Source: a virus. From it: a stretch of 40,829 bases of DNA. Within the stretch, counting starts at the first letter, position 1. The number at the start of each line of letters is the position of its first letter. The notes beneath the pieces were generated by a model. It was not told where the DNA came from and searched no databases. It worked only from the letters and a program-made list of their open reading frames with translations. Position numbers and translations under genes: made by a program. The stretch spans positions 1-40,829 of IMG/VR virus record IMGVR_UViG_3300046467_002227, one strand, 5' to 3'. This document shows, piece by piece, positions 24,970 through 33,401 of the stretch.

Positions 24970-25601
24970 TTGTTCTCTTTTGCCACTGTTCGGGCTGCTT
25001 TGGCAAACGCAGCCTGTTTTGCACGTTTTCCGCCGGCTTTTAAGCCCTTCTCAATACAGGCATCAGTAACTTTCCCCCCACAATACTTTGTAAATTCACC
25101 CTCGGTACCTTTTTTTTCAATCTCCTCGGCAGCGTCGACAAATCCCCCTTCGTCTAACTGCGCCTCGTTTGAATCATGGTCCGGACAATCACCCTGAGGG
25201 TCGTTGCAGGGTGCATCGAAGTCTTGATATGCCGCTTCAGTCAGATACTTTCGCCAACTGTCCATTCGTCCTTTGTCATTATCATAATCGCTATAGCGCT
25301 TGTTTTCTTTAAGGGCCATTCGAATTTTTTGTTTGGGGGTATCTCGTTTCGGCACAGGGTGGCCAGCGTGCTCGTTCACGAGAGATGCTTTAGTAACTAA
25401 AATATCTTCCGCAGGTACTGCCTCTAAAATAACCCCGTTGGGTAGCCGCATATTGTATGCAGTGACCTTTTGTAATTCCTCGCTCCAGTTGTGAGAGATA
25501 GCTTCTGCTTGTACAATCTGCCCACCATGCTCAACACCACCGTGATGAACACAGTAATGGTTGGGAGCGAACCCTTCTTCTTTAGAATCGCTAAAACTCA
25601 T
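24966..25601 (-). CDS. conserved phage protein next to the protease (211 aa)
   Basis: I do not know its function. It contains APNHYCVHHGGVEHGGQIVQ, AEAISHNW, TAYNMRLPNGVILEAVPAED, and a C-terminal region GEFTKYCGGKVTDACIEKGL followed by KAGGKRAKQAAFAKAARTVA. Both parts resemble conserved proteins of marine phages. His and Cys are frequent (HYCVHHGGVEH; CNDPQGDCPDH; YCGG; DAC), so metal binding is possible. The start is four bases after the protease stop, and the end overlaps the next gene. Confidence 0.6.
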   Translation of the reverse strand: MSFSDSKEEGFAPNHYCVHHGGVEHGGQIVQAEAISHNWSEELQKVTAYNMRLPNGVILEAVPAEDILVTKASLVNEHAGHPVPKRDTPKQKIRMALKENKRYSDYDNDKGRMDSWRKYLTEAAYQDFDAPCNDPQGDCPDHDSNEAQLDEGGFVDAAEEIEKKGTEGEFTKYCGGKVTDACIEKGLKAGGKRAKQAAFAKAARTVAKENK

Positions 25602-25602
25602 C

Positions 25603-26211
25603 TTAATCCTCTAATGCTTCGTTAAGAGCACGATTAATGCGATCTGCTTTTGTAAAAATATCTCGACTTCTGAGCTTACTTTCTTGAAGGGCCATATATG
25701 CACCGGGCGTGGAGGGCTCAGAGACCATGTCAAAGCATATTAATTGGAAGTCATCATTAACGGTCACGGCGCCTTGGGCTTCGGTAACAGATCCTAAACC
25801 TCTTGAAGAAATTCCAAGTTGGACACCAGAATCAACTAAGGAGCGTAGGATATTTCCAGAGGGAGTGTCTAAAACTTTAAGTTTACCCATTACGCTCTTG
25901 TCTTCCATCCAAATATCGGTAACCATATGTGACGCATTACGAAGATTGACAACAGAATCATCAGGGTGGTCTAATTCCCCGATTGCACGGTTTTCCCCGA
26001 CGACCTTTTGATAGTTTTTCACTTCTCTCGATAAAGTTTCCTGAGGGTATACCCGACCATTGCCGTTCTGGACTTCAGCCTCCTGAAGCTTGCCCGAAAG
26101 CATCATCCCGCCATCTTTCACAAACCTCTTCTCGTCCTCCGTTAAGAGATCGTGACAAACCCCCCCATCACATAAAGCGTAATATTCTCGTAGTACAAAT
26201 TTCTTATTCAT
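25603..26211 (-). CDS. 21: prohead core maturation protease, gp21-like
   Basis: This 202-residue protein (T4 gp21 is 212) has the family marks NGNGRVYPQETLSREV near residue 49, ENRAIGELDHPDDSVVNLRN with catalytic His82, and GVQLGISSRGLGSV with the candidate Ser at 135/136. The protease cuts scaffold, capsid and internal proteins at (I/L)xE sites during head maturation and then itself. It is encoded before the scaffold and capsid genes, as in T4. The ATG at 26211 has no Shine-Dalgarno sequence. Instead a short leader ORF with a strong site ends ten bases upstream inside a hairpin, so translation is probably coupled to that leader. Confidence 0.88.
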   Translation of the reverse strand: MNKKFVLREYYALCDGGVCHDLLTEDEKRFVKDGGMMLSGKLQEAEVQNGNGRVYPQETLSREVKNYQKVVGENRAIGELDHPDDSVVNLRNASHMVTDIWMEDKSVMGKLKVLDTPSGNILRSLVDSGVQLGISSRGLGSVTEAQGAVTVNDDFQLICFDMVSEPSTPGAYMALQESKLRSRDIFTKADRINRALNEALED

Positions 26212-26218
26212 AGTAATT

Positions 26219-26296
26219 TCATGCGGGCGTTACCCGCGTGGGTAAAGAGCCTTTGCAACAGTGCCTAACCGGTTGTATCATCCATCTTTTAAACAT
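26219..26296 (-). CDS. leader peptide ORF (25 aa) before the protease gene
   Basis: ATG 26296 is preceded by AGGGAG at eight bases, one of the better ribosome-binding sites here, and opens a frame starting MFKRWMIQPVRHCC and ending TRVTPA at TGA 26221-26219. The peptide is basic and has no recognised family. Its stop lies within the right arm of a hairpin, ten bases before the protease ATG, which has no site of its own. A coding role by coupling is plausible. However, TATAAT overlaps the start codon (with TTTACG 16 bases upstream), so the stretch may instead be a promoter. Confidence 0.45.
   Translation of the reverse strand: MFKRWMIQPVRHCCKGSLPTRVTPA
26220..26240 (-). promoter_or_regulatory. 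hairpin directly upstream of the protease start
   Basis: The coding strand CACGCGGG (26240-26233), loop TAACG, CCCGCATG (26227-26220) gives an eight-pair stem with one G-T wobble. No T-run follows, so it is not a terminator. It contains the leader-ORF stop codon and ends nine bases before the protease ATG, placed so that ribosomes finishing the leader would melt it. Confidence 0.5.
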
Positions 26297-26341
26297 TATA
26301 TATTCTCCCTAAATAACGTAAACTCGTTATAACTTTTCTCC

Positions 26342-26587
26342 TCAAGGCGCCGTGACGCGTCGGCCACCGGCTGACTTACCTCCGCCGCGGCGGTCGGCCA
26401 AGTCTTTGCCTGAAGCTTCATCCACAATCTCTTCGCCGTCATCGCTTTCAAGCTCTTCTTGTTGTACTTCTGCTTTCTTCCGGCGTTCGGCGGCTGCAAC
26501 CTCTCGCGGACGGACCGGCTCACTCTCCATAACCTTCTGTAACTCTTCACGAATAATCTGTTTTAAACGCGCTTGTGTAATTCTCAT
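26342..26587 (-). CDS. small charged phage protein (81 aa)
   Basis: It starts MRITQARLKQIIREELQKVM behind GGAGATAAAA. This amphipathic N-terminal helix resembles the opening of many small marine-phage proteins (MKITxxxLKQIIKEEL-like). The rest is rich in Glu, Lys, Arg and Ala and ends Gly/Arg-rich (DRRGGGKSAGGRRVTAP), so it is probably disordered. It overlaps the end of the upstream membrane protein by four bases. The helix contains IRE followed by E, which loosely fits a prohead-protease site. Function unknown. Confidence 0.6.
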   Translation of the reverse strand: MRITQARLKQIIREELQKVMESEPVRPREVAAAERRKKAEVQQEELESDDGEEIVDEASGKDLADRRGGGKSAGGRRVTAP

Positions 26588-26892
26588 TTTTTATCTCCAT
26601 TAATCTGCAATTTTAAACCACAATCTCCAAAAAATTCATTTAGTAGATATGATGTACCAGAACCTAAACACCCTAAAACAAACATATTTACAATATTGTA
26701 TTCAAAAGTAAATAGTTCTGTAAAACCGTTTATCCCAAAAAGAAACGCCCCCACCCAGAACCCCATACACATGGAACAATTGAACAATTCCCCTAACTTC
26801 CCCCGAGCAGGGCGTAGACTATCGAATATGGAACCATAAACTAAAATTTGAGTTAAGCCGTACGAAGTTAGAATAAAATATATTAAATCCAC
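26584..26892 (-). CDS. DUF1360-like small membrane protein
   Basis: This 102-residue hydrophobic protein has three likely membrane segments (about 3-20, 42-58 and 68-86). Its motif FNCSMCMGFWVGAFLFGING (C39, C42 then GFWVG) is the mark of the DUF1360 family, found in phages and bacteria, function unknown. An inner-membrane location during infection is likely; the cysteine pair on a membrane boundary could bind metal or form a disulfide. It is flanked by head genes, an odd place for a membrane protein. Confidence 0.65.
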   Translation of the reverse strand: MDLIYFILTSYGLTQILVYGSIFDSLRPARGKLGELFNCSMCMGFWVGAFLFGINGFTELFTFEYNIVNMFVLGCLGSGTSYLLNEFFGDCGLKLQINGDKK

Positions 26893-26900
26893 AGGGGCGC

Positions 26901-27476
26901 TTACTTCTTTTCTTTGGTCTCGTACATCTTATACATAAGACTGTATGGACGTGAGTTCGGCAAAATCGTTCCCTTTCTAGGCTCTTGTGGGACTTCCCCA
27001 AGTTCCGTGGAGTCTTCTGAGTCAGGGTCAGTTAACTCATCTGTTAGCATATCCTCATATTGCTTAACAAATTCAAAATGAGGGCGCTCTTTATCTAAAA
27101 ACCTACTAATCGAAAATAATGACATCTGTACAGGGTCAACAACTTCTTCTTTAGACTCTGCAAGGGTTGCTTCCAAAGCGCCGTGAACATTCCCGCCCTG
27201 GACGGTCCCGAACTCGACGATTCCCCGGCGTGATAAGTAGTGGAATAGTCGGTTTTGAGCGTCATAAACATGGTCATGCATGTTTTCCTTAGGAAATGAA
27301 ACAATCTTCTTTTTTCCTGGCATCACCACAATATCCATGTCTATGTGATCATAGATTATTAAATCCCCGTTCATTGTTTTACGTATTTCTAAAGTTACCA
27401 CCGTTTGGGGGGTCTTTTTTAAGCCCAGTTCCTTGGCAGCTTCCTCATCGGTGATGTTTAAACGTATCTCCCCCAT
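26901..27476 (-). CDS. conserved phage protein of unknown function (191 aa)
   Basis: The N-terminal part (TLEIRKTMNGDLIIYDHIDM, DIVVMPGKKKIVSFPKENM, VQGGNVHGALEATLAES) matches a pattern I recall in marine T4-like phages beside the portal gene. The C-terminus is acidic and probably flexible. There is no membrane segment or catalytic motif. The ATG overlaps the stop of the 276-residue gene by one base (TAATG). Confidence 0.6.
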   Translation of the reverse strand: MGEIRLNITDEEAAKELGLKKTPQTVVTLEIRKTMNGDLIIYDHIDMDIVVMPGKKKIVSFPKENMHDHVYDAQNRLFHYLSRRGIVEFGTVQGGNVHGALEATLAESKEEVVDPVQMSLFSISRFLDKERPHFEFVKQYEDMLTDELTDPDSEDSTELGEVPQEPRKGTILPNSRPYSLMYKMYETKEKK

Positions 27477-28306
27477 TAGCTTTCCAACTCCGTAACCAGA
27501 CTTTGTATTTTCAAGATTTTCTTAATCATCCCAGTGTCCACTACCTGGGCACTGAACGTTTCTAACAAGGACAGTACCTCGCTGGCCTTGTTTACCATCC
27601 TTTTATCCCCTGTAAGCTCCTGGCTTTTTAGCGACGTCTGTACACCATGCTTGAGGCGCCCAATTTCCTCGTTTAAGTAAAGCTTAAGTTCAGTACCGTT
27701 GTCTACAAACGAAAGGATATAATGATTTAATAAACTTTGTTGCTCTTCAGTAAGAAGAGAAGAATATTTGCCATTAAATTTGTCCACGAAGGTATGATAC
27801 ACCAAGTTGTTAATAGGCTGCAACGGAGCTTTTCTAGTATTTTGCTGTGGCGGCCGTGCCAGGTCAAATAGGATACTTTCTTCCAATAAAACCCGCGATC
27901 TAGAGGTAACATTTTTGTTAAAAATCTGAAACAAGGTGGCGAGATCTTTATAGTTCGGCACAAAATTAGAAAATACCTCTTTTCCCAACTCTCTGTTAAC
28001 ACGATTGATTAGTTCGGTTTGTTCGTTAAACAATTTCTTTTTATCAAGCGCTTCTTGGTTTCTTTTAGTCATGAAAAGAAGTTTCTCTGCGGCGCGTGTG
28101 TTAAGAGGTTCTTCGCCTATCAAACTACGATAACATTCTAGCTCCGAATGCAATATAGACGTACTCTTGAAGGCCTCTTTGATGATGGACAAAACTATCT
28201 CACGGCGCTCTTCTTCTTTTTCTAAAATAGACTTGGTCAACTCTCTCACCAAGCTCTCATAAAGAAAAGCGGTGTTTCTTTTCTTATTATGTTTCAATCT
28301 TTGCAT
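27476..28306 (-). CDS. conserved helical phage protein after the portal (276 aa)
   Basis: It begins MQRLKHNKKRNTAFLYESLV and is almost wholly helical and charged, with a C-terminal coiled coil. Proteins of this form follow the portal gene in several marine T4-like phages, and I know no function for them. The start is four bases after the portal stop, so portal and this protein are co-translated. It could assist portal or prohead-core assembly, as T4 places its core proteins here, but that is inference. Confidence 0.6.
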   Translation of the reverse strand: MQRLKHNKKRNTAFLYESLVRELTKSILEKEEERREIVLSIIKEAFKSTSILHSELECYRSLIGEEPLNTRAAEKLLFMTKRNQEALDKKKLFNEQTELINRVNRELGKEVFSNFVPNYKDLATLFQIFNKNVTSRSRVLLEESILFDLARPPQQNTRKAPLQPINNLVYHTFVDKFNGKYSSLLTEEQQSLLNHYILSFVDNGTELKLYLNEEIGRLKHGVQTSLKSQELTGDKRMVNKASEVLSLLETFSAQVVDTGMIKKILKIQSLVTELES

Positions 28307-28307
28307 C

Positions 28308-30248
28308 TTAACTTTGCTCCGTTTTATCTTTTTTCTCTAACCCTTCCAAAAGAACTTTCACTTCCCTATTGATGCGAAAAACCCTTTCTTCTTCATTATT
28401 ATAAGTAGTTTCCTTTTGTTCGTAAATACCATGTCCAAGCGGCTCAAGACCTGTTATGCTTGCAACGCTACGTTTGCGCGCGCCGGCTGAGCGCTTATCA
28501 TGCGCGCCGGGCTTGTGCCATTTGCCCTTGGCTGCACGAGTCGTGGAAGCCACGTTTTTACCTGTGACATCGGTCGCTGAGACCTTATGCCACTTAGCTG
28601 TGTTAACCGTATCCCGTTTCCCCGGGGATTCTGGAGGCGCCCCTTCATCCGGGCTGCCCGGTAACAACACACTATCTTCCTCTGACCCTGGTGAGGCATC
28701 GAGAGGAGCATTTTCAAGGTCTATTTCTTCTTCCGGGAGTGGTGGAGGCATCCCCGTGTCGTCCATCGGGGGGAGACCGCCGCCACCTGGGCTTGGCATT
28801 ACAGCTTCTTGAGCGATGACCTCTAACTGAGCATTGAACTTGGCATCAAAAAACATTTCTCTTTGATTTCTCACAATCTCCTCATCACTAAGGTTAAACA
28901 GCTTTTTAGCTATCCAGCGCTTACTGAAGAATCCTTCAGTCGCGGTTGCTGCTGCGTCGAACTTAGCCTTCCAATGGTCGATTTCTTGTAGTTCTGCTAA
29001 CTTGGAAGGATTGGCTAACCTGATGTCAAACGAAACTAAATCATATTCTCGAAAACCAAGAGTATATAAATGTATTACGCCAATCTTTTCTAATTCCGCT
29101 GTCACAGCACGTTGAAGCCTCTGGATGGTGCGAGCGAATCTTATATCTTTCTGGGCAAGAGTACCTTTGTCCTCTTCAGCCCCATCGCCCCGAGACAAAT
29201 AGGACTGCGGAATTTTCAGAGCTGAGAACAACTTATCACGTAAATACTTTACGTCTTCAATATCACCAGTATATGTGCCGCCGGCTAAAGTATCGATCTT
29301 CGAAGATGAACCCCCTCGCACAGGTATAAAATAATCTTCATCTATACTCATGGGATTATAACGCAAGTCTACACGACCTGTGCTGGGATCGATAACTTGA
29401 TTACGCTTCATCTGCGTAACAACTTTTTGCATGTATTGGTCAACATCTTCTACGCCTATGTTACCAACATCGATATAGAACACCCTTCTTTCAGGGGAAC
29501 GCACAATCCGGTAGGCCATCATTGCGTCTTCAAGTAAAATTAGCTGGCGCCAGATGCGTCTGGCTGGCTCCATAATAGATGTACCATAAGGAGCGTACTT
29601 GTCATTCCCCAAGATACGAAAATGTGCGATCTGCCAGTTTTCGAATGTCAAACCACCCGAGTTCCACTGAAATTGTACGTAATTAGGGTTTGATTTATCT
29701 TCCCCTTCTAAACGTTCAATTTCTACAGGAGGGAGTCCAATCACATTAGTAATCCCCTGGGTTTCATCAATGTCTAAATAAAGAAAATAATCCCCATATT
29801 TGCACATGGTGCGACACCAGCCAAACAGATTGAATTCAGCATTCAAAATATTGTGATACAAAGTTTCGAGAATAGACTTGATCTCTTCATTTGAACAGTC
29901 GATTACCAGCAGCGGGTTAAGATTAGTTGAGGTAGTCATCTCATCCGCGTAGATATCTAATGTTGAGGCAATCTCTGGGGTGTATTCCATTTGATCGAAA
30001 TCCACGTAACGATCACCTCTGTTCTGATTACGGAGATAGTTTGATTGCATCCCCGCAAAGGGGTTGTATTCGGTTTTCTTGAAAGAAAGGCCGCCGGCTG
30101 ATTGGAATTTATATTTATCCAGTTGGATGCGCCGTAATTGGCGTGGGGTCTGCCGTCTATAATTAGTGAGAGGCCCCGAGAGGAGGCGCGTTAACTTTCG
30201 AAAAAGTTGAGCGTTGGGGTTGCGTGTATTTTTACTTCTGTCAGCCAT
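28308..30248 (-). CDS. 20: portal protein, gp20-like
   Basis: This 646-residue protein (T4 gp20 is 524) has the marks of T4-type portals: DRYVDFDQMEYTPEIASTLD then IYADEMTTSTNLNPLLVIDC, NLFGWCRTMCKYGDYFLYLD, GTSIMEPARRIWRQLILLED then AMMAYRIVRSPERRVFYIDV, YFIPVRGGSSSKIDTLAGG and LFSALKIPQSYLSRGDGA. It forms the dodecameric ring through which DNA enters and leaves and on which the prohead starts. The C-terminal 140 residues are Pro/Glu/Gly-rich followed by a basic stretch and are longer than in T4. It lies directly after the terminase gene. Confidence 0.92.
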   Translation of the reverse strand: MADRSKNTRNPNAQLFRKLTRLLSGPLTNYRRQTPRQLRRIQLDKYKFQSAGGLSFKKTEYNPFAGMQSNYLRNQNRGDRYVDFDQMEYTPEIASTLDIYADEMTTSTNLNPLLVIDCSNEEIKSILETLYHNILNAEFNLFGWCRTMCKYGDYFLYLDIDETQGITNVIGLPPVEIERLEGEDKSNPNYVQFQWNSGGLTFENWQIAHFRILGNDKYAPYGTSIMEPARRIWRQLILLEDAMMAYRIVRSPERRVFYIDVGNIGVEDVDQYMQKVVTQMKRNQVIDPSTGRVDLRYNPMSIDEDYFIPVRGGSSSKIDTLAGGTYTGDIEDVKYLRDKLFSALKIPQSYLSRGDGAEEDKGTLAQKDIRFARTIQRLQRAVTAELEKIGVIHLYTLGFREYDLVSFDIRLANPSKLAELQEIDHWKAKFDAAATATEGFFSKRWIAKKLFNLSDEEIVRNQREMFFDAKFNAQLEVIAQEAVMPSPGGGGLPPMDDTGMPPPLPEEEIDLENAPLDASPGSEEDSVLLPGSPDEGAPPESPGKRDTVNTAKWHKVSATDVTGKNVASTTRAAKGKWHKPGAHDKRSAGARKRSVASITGLEPLGHGIYEQKETTYNNEEERVFRINREVKVLLEGLEKKDKTEQS

Positions 30249-30251
30249 TTA

Positions 30252-31835
30252 TCATCCTTTGTACAACCATTTAAATGGTGTAACGGTTTTAGCAATATCT
30301 TCTTCCATGTATTTGTTGGTTTTGTCGTATCCAATCATACCGGGGATCCGCGTGTCAAAATTAGTGCTGGTTACTACCATCGAATCCAAGAATGCCTTCT
30401 TATAGTTTAACTCTCTTTCGTTCACAGTTAAAACAGTATCTTTCACCCAACACCCGATTGCCATACTCATCATCAAATCATCGTTGTAACCACGCATAGC
30501 TTTAGCTCTTCCGTTGTACCAAATAAAGGTTTTGGCCTCGCTAAGAAACCTGGAAGAGTATAAAATAATATGCTTGTTACGAATAAACTCTTCTAGCTTA
30601 GCGATTATCAAAGGCTTTGTCCTGGTGGATGTCGTAAAGCCGGCGATTGAATTGGAGACCATCTCAGCCTCAAACTGATCCAGATATTCATGACTCCCTT
30701 TGGTAGAATAATATATGTTAGGGTATTCCATTTCGGCCAACTTATCCAAAACCGTAAACCCCACTGTAGCGTTTTCGACCACAACCATGCAATTTCCATA
30801 TTCTCGGCCCGTAGTATTAACCAAATTGGAAAATAAATCAGGTGTCAGTTTACCACGATATTCTGCTGCTTGTTCCATAGTTTCTAGTTTGATAATTTGA
30901 AAAGTGGAATAATCCTCACCGTCGCCCCTGGCCACGTCTGCTGATAGCAAATATGTGCTGTCTTGTTGGTACTCCTCCCAAATCCACAAATTTCTGTCAA
31001 AGGCTGTTTTATATTTCGGCTCTTTTATGGTTTCGTTTATCCACGCAATGTCGTCAGGGTGTAAAACTGTCTCTCCTGACGTATTGAAGTTACACTGTAG
31101 CTCTTGTGCGATCTGGCGACGTGACATGTTTTTAGTTTCTTTTTCAAACCAAGTATCATCGCGGTCGGGGTGAACATCCCAAACTAGTTTGGTTGGAAAA
31201 AAATCATTATTTCCTGCGGAAGCGTCTGTATACGTCTTGTAAAACCAATTGCCAACGCCATTAGGACTAGAAAGAGCAACACAGTTGCCACCCGTTGACA
31301 ATGTGGGGTAAAGAGCGGTCCATATGTCATCGAGTCCGTCGACATGTGCAGCCTCGTCAATAACCAGAAGAGACAATGCTTCCGAACGCCCTGCGTCTAC
31401 GCTCGTTGTAGACGCTTTAATCTGAGATCCATTGTTTAGCTCGAACGACGTACGGTTATCGACAGAAATTTCTGCAATTCGCACCCACGGAGGTAGCTGC
31501 TTTATCATCGCTTTTACTTTTTTAACCAAGTTAGCAGCGGTCCCAAATTTAGTAGCCATGACCAAGATATTTTTATCTCGGTAAAAAAGCATCATCCAAA
31601 CAATGTATGCTGCCACTATAGTTGATATTCCCAATTGACGTGCTTTGAGGATCACGTTAAACCGGTAATCTACAAAGTTTTCTAATAATTCTGCTTGATA
31701 TTGGTAGGTTTTGAAAGGGACGAGACCTCGCACTGGATGTGAGATCTTAGTATAGTTGTTTATGAAATAGACGGGGTCTTTACCAGATTTAACAATTTCC
31801 TTGGTAATTTGTTTTTTGGTTAATTGGTAGCTCAT
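30252..31835 (-). CDS. 17: terminase large subunit, gp17-like
   Basis: This ATP-driven DNA packaging motor with headful nuclease is 527 residues (T4 gp17 is 610). Seen motifs are a Walker A variant KARQLGIST (64-72), Walker B LLVIDEAAH (156-164), a coupling motif near ALSSPNGVGNWFY (188-200), and the RNase H-like nuclease residues D300 in LLSADVARGDGEDYS, E354 in MVVVENATVGF and D452/D453 in RGYNDDLMMS. All catalytic parts are present. The shorter N-terminus lacks most of the T4 lead region. No clear Shine-Dalgarno sequence precedes the ATG. No small terminase subunit was recognised in the window. Confidence 0.94.
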   Translation of the reverse strand: MSYQLTKKQITKEIVKSGKDPVYFINNYTKISHPVRGLVPFKTYQYQAELLENFVDYRFNVILKARQLGISTIVAAYIVWMMLFYRDKNILVMATKFGTAANLVKKVKAMIKQLPPWVRIAEISVDNRTSFELNNGSQIKASTTSVDAGRSEALSLLVIDEAAHVDGLDDIWTALYPTLSTGGNCVALSSPNGVGNWFYKTYTDASAGNNDFFPTKLVWDVHPDRDDTWFEKETKNMSRRQIAQELQCNFNTSGETVLHPDDIAWINETIKEPKYKTAFDRNLWIWEEYQQDSTYLLSADVARGDGEDYSTFQIIKLETMEQAAEYRGKLTPDLFSNLVNTTGREYGNCMVVVENATVGFTVLDKLAEMEYPNIYYSTKGSHEYLDQFEAEMVSNSIAGFTTSTRTKPLIIAKLEEFIRNKHIILYSSRFLSEAKTFIWYNGRAKAMRGYNDDLMMSMAIGCWVKDTVLTVNERELNYKKAFLDSMVVTSTNFDTRIPGMIGYDKTNKYMEEDIAKTVTPFKWLYKG

Positions 31836-31867
31836 GCATTTTATCGGTTTTTGTAGTATTTCCCTAT

Positions 31868-32458
31868 TTACTGATCTCTCTTGCCAGTCACATTTTTGGG
31901 TTTATCTGATCCCGGGTAAGTCGTGTTACCATAAAGTCCACTGCCAACCGCCTTCTTATCAGTATCGATGGCTAAAAACTTTTTAAACGCTTCCTCGGGG
32001 CCTTCCCGACTCGGTTGTTCTATTCCTTCCACACCGGTGAGGCCTCCGATCTTGTAGTCTCGGTGAGCTTGCACCCAAGTACGTAGACGAGATAAATTTT
32101 GGACGAGCATCTCTGCATCTCCTTCAGGTGTTAAAGATAATGCATTCCCTGTTGCTTTTTTATATTCTGATTTGATAAAATCAGCTATGTCTTGAATGGT
32201 TGATTCAATCTCGCCTTCGAATTTGTTAGTGTCGTGCACCTGCTTTAGACGTACTTCCGAACTATACTTAAGACGCAAGACCGGGCCGCGGAAAGATATG
32301 GTAAACCCATCCATAACCCTTGAATCTATAATCGGATCCCCTTCTTCTCGGTTTAGGCCCAGTTTAATGGGTTGCCCCTTGTCATCAAGCGCCCCATCAA
32401 AAGCCTTCTGTGACATTACTGTTGAAATGCCGTTCAATATATCCATTACATTAGCCAT
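31868..32458 (-). CDS. conserved phage protein upstream of the terminase (196 aa)
   Basis: It carries QKAFDGALDDKGQPIKLGLN then REEGDPIIDSRVMDGFTISF, VRLKQVHD and FEGEIESTIQDIADFIKSEY, a pattern I recall next to terminase genes in marine T4-like phages. The fold looks mixed alpha/beta, with no membrane segment. Function unknown; a virion or packaging-associated role is suggested only by position. It is not similar in length or pattern to T4 gp16, the small terminase. The ATG overlaps the previous stop (TAATG). Confidence 0.6.
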   Translation of the reverse strand: MANVMDILNGISTVMSQKAFDGALDDKGQPIKLGLNREEGDPIIDSRVMDGFTISFRGPVLRLKYSSEVRLKQVHDTNKFEGEIESTIQDIADFIKSEYKKATGNALSLTPEGDAEMLVQNLSRLRTWVQAHRDYKIGGLTGVEGIEQPSREGPEEAFKKFLAIDTDKKAVGSGLYGNTTYPGSDKPKNVTGKRDQ

Positions 32459-33399
32459 TATATTACCCCTCTTTGTTTAAGTAGTCTTCTAGTCTCTTCT
32501 TTGATAGTCCTAAATATATTTTCATACATTTCTTCTTCCGGTGGGGACTCGGCTTCAATCCCCATTTTTTCTAACCAATCATTAAATTGTTCGTCTGACC
32601 AGTTCTCTGACCCATCTGGTAGGTTCGGCGCTTCGGGTTCCTCACCGTGGTATACCAAGTCATCGACTGGTGCCTGCTGTGCAGGGGCCTCGGGCTGGTC
32701 GCCCACCGTTTCCAACTCCTCAGGGTATTCTGCCGGCTCACCCTCCCCTTCTGCTGCGACTGTTTCGTTCGCGGAATCAATAATCTGCTCGATTATTGTG
32801 ATCACGCCCGTCGCGCTGAGCGCGCCGACGGCGAATGGCAAGAACATATTTTTTATCACTTCATCCTTTTGTTTTCCTTGAGAAACCTCAAGTTGTACTT
32901 TGTTGATTACATCAGACAACGCTTTCTTAAATGCGGGTGAATTTGGTGCTTTACTATGGTCCACAAAATCTTTGCCTTCTATCGATAATTCCCCCTCCAG
33001 CGCTGTCCCATGTTGTCTGAGGGCCCGACGGGCTGCAACTAATTCATCCCTCCTGGTTAAAGCGCGTATCTCTTGACTAATCGTCTTAAGATCTCCAAGA
33101 CCTAGATTCATTTGTCTGGGGTCTCGGCTAACTTTTCGTCCACGACGAGAAACGTAATTTTCAACAAATTCCCTTACGGCGTTTTCACCTTGCGTCCACG
33201 CCTGTTGTAATTTATCAGCGCGTACCCCGTTTGTCAACTGGCGATAATACTCGGATATATCCACCGGGTCGACGCCAGCGCTGTTAAGCAGATCGTAGAC
33301 TGTCTTCCTAAGTTGTTTAAGTTGCTCGGGTCTTGGACGAGGAACTTCGTGTAGAAAATACCGAGGATCGCGTCTTCTTTGATTTTGTTTATATCTCAT
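32458..33399 (-). CDS. DPRYFLHE-tagged protein with one membrane segment (313 aa)
   Basis: It starts MRYKQNQRRRDPRYFLHEVP, closely matching the start of the preceding gene's product. Residues 20-180 are charged and helical, 185-204 (LPFAVGALSATGVITIIEQI) form a likely membrane segment, 210-290 are acidic and Pro-rich, and the end is a basic helix (NIFRTIKEETRRLLKQ). No enzyme motif is seen. The tag ends FLHE, which fits an (I/L)xE prohead-protease site, so an internal capsid protein delivered with the DNA is one possibility. It is separated by two bases from the upstream stop. Confidence 0.65.
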   Translation of the reverse strand: MRYKQNQRRRDPRYFLHEVPRPRPEQLKQLRKTVYDLLNSAGVDPVDISEYYRQLTNGVRADKLQQAWTQGENAVREFVENYVSRRGRKVSRDPRQMNLGLGDLKTISQEIRALTRRDELVAARRALRQHGTALEGELSIEGKDFVDHSKAPNSPAFKKALSDVINKVQLEVSQGKQKDEVIKNMFLPFAVGALSATGVITIIEQIIDSANETVAAEGEGEPAEYPEELETVGDQPEAPAQQAPVDDLVYHGEEPEAPNLPDGSENWSDEQFNDWLEKMGIEAESPPEEEMYENIFRTIKEETRRLLKQRGVI

Positions 33400-33401
33400 G
33401 C

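Noticed and set aside
26296-26550. 84-codon minus-strand frame over the small 81-residue gene
   Set aside because: It is a frame shadow of the 81-residue gene, which has GGAG and the familiar MRIT...LKQIIREEL start.
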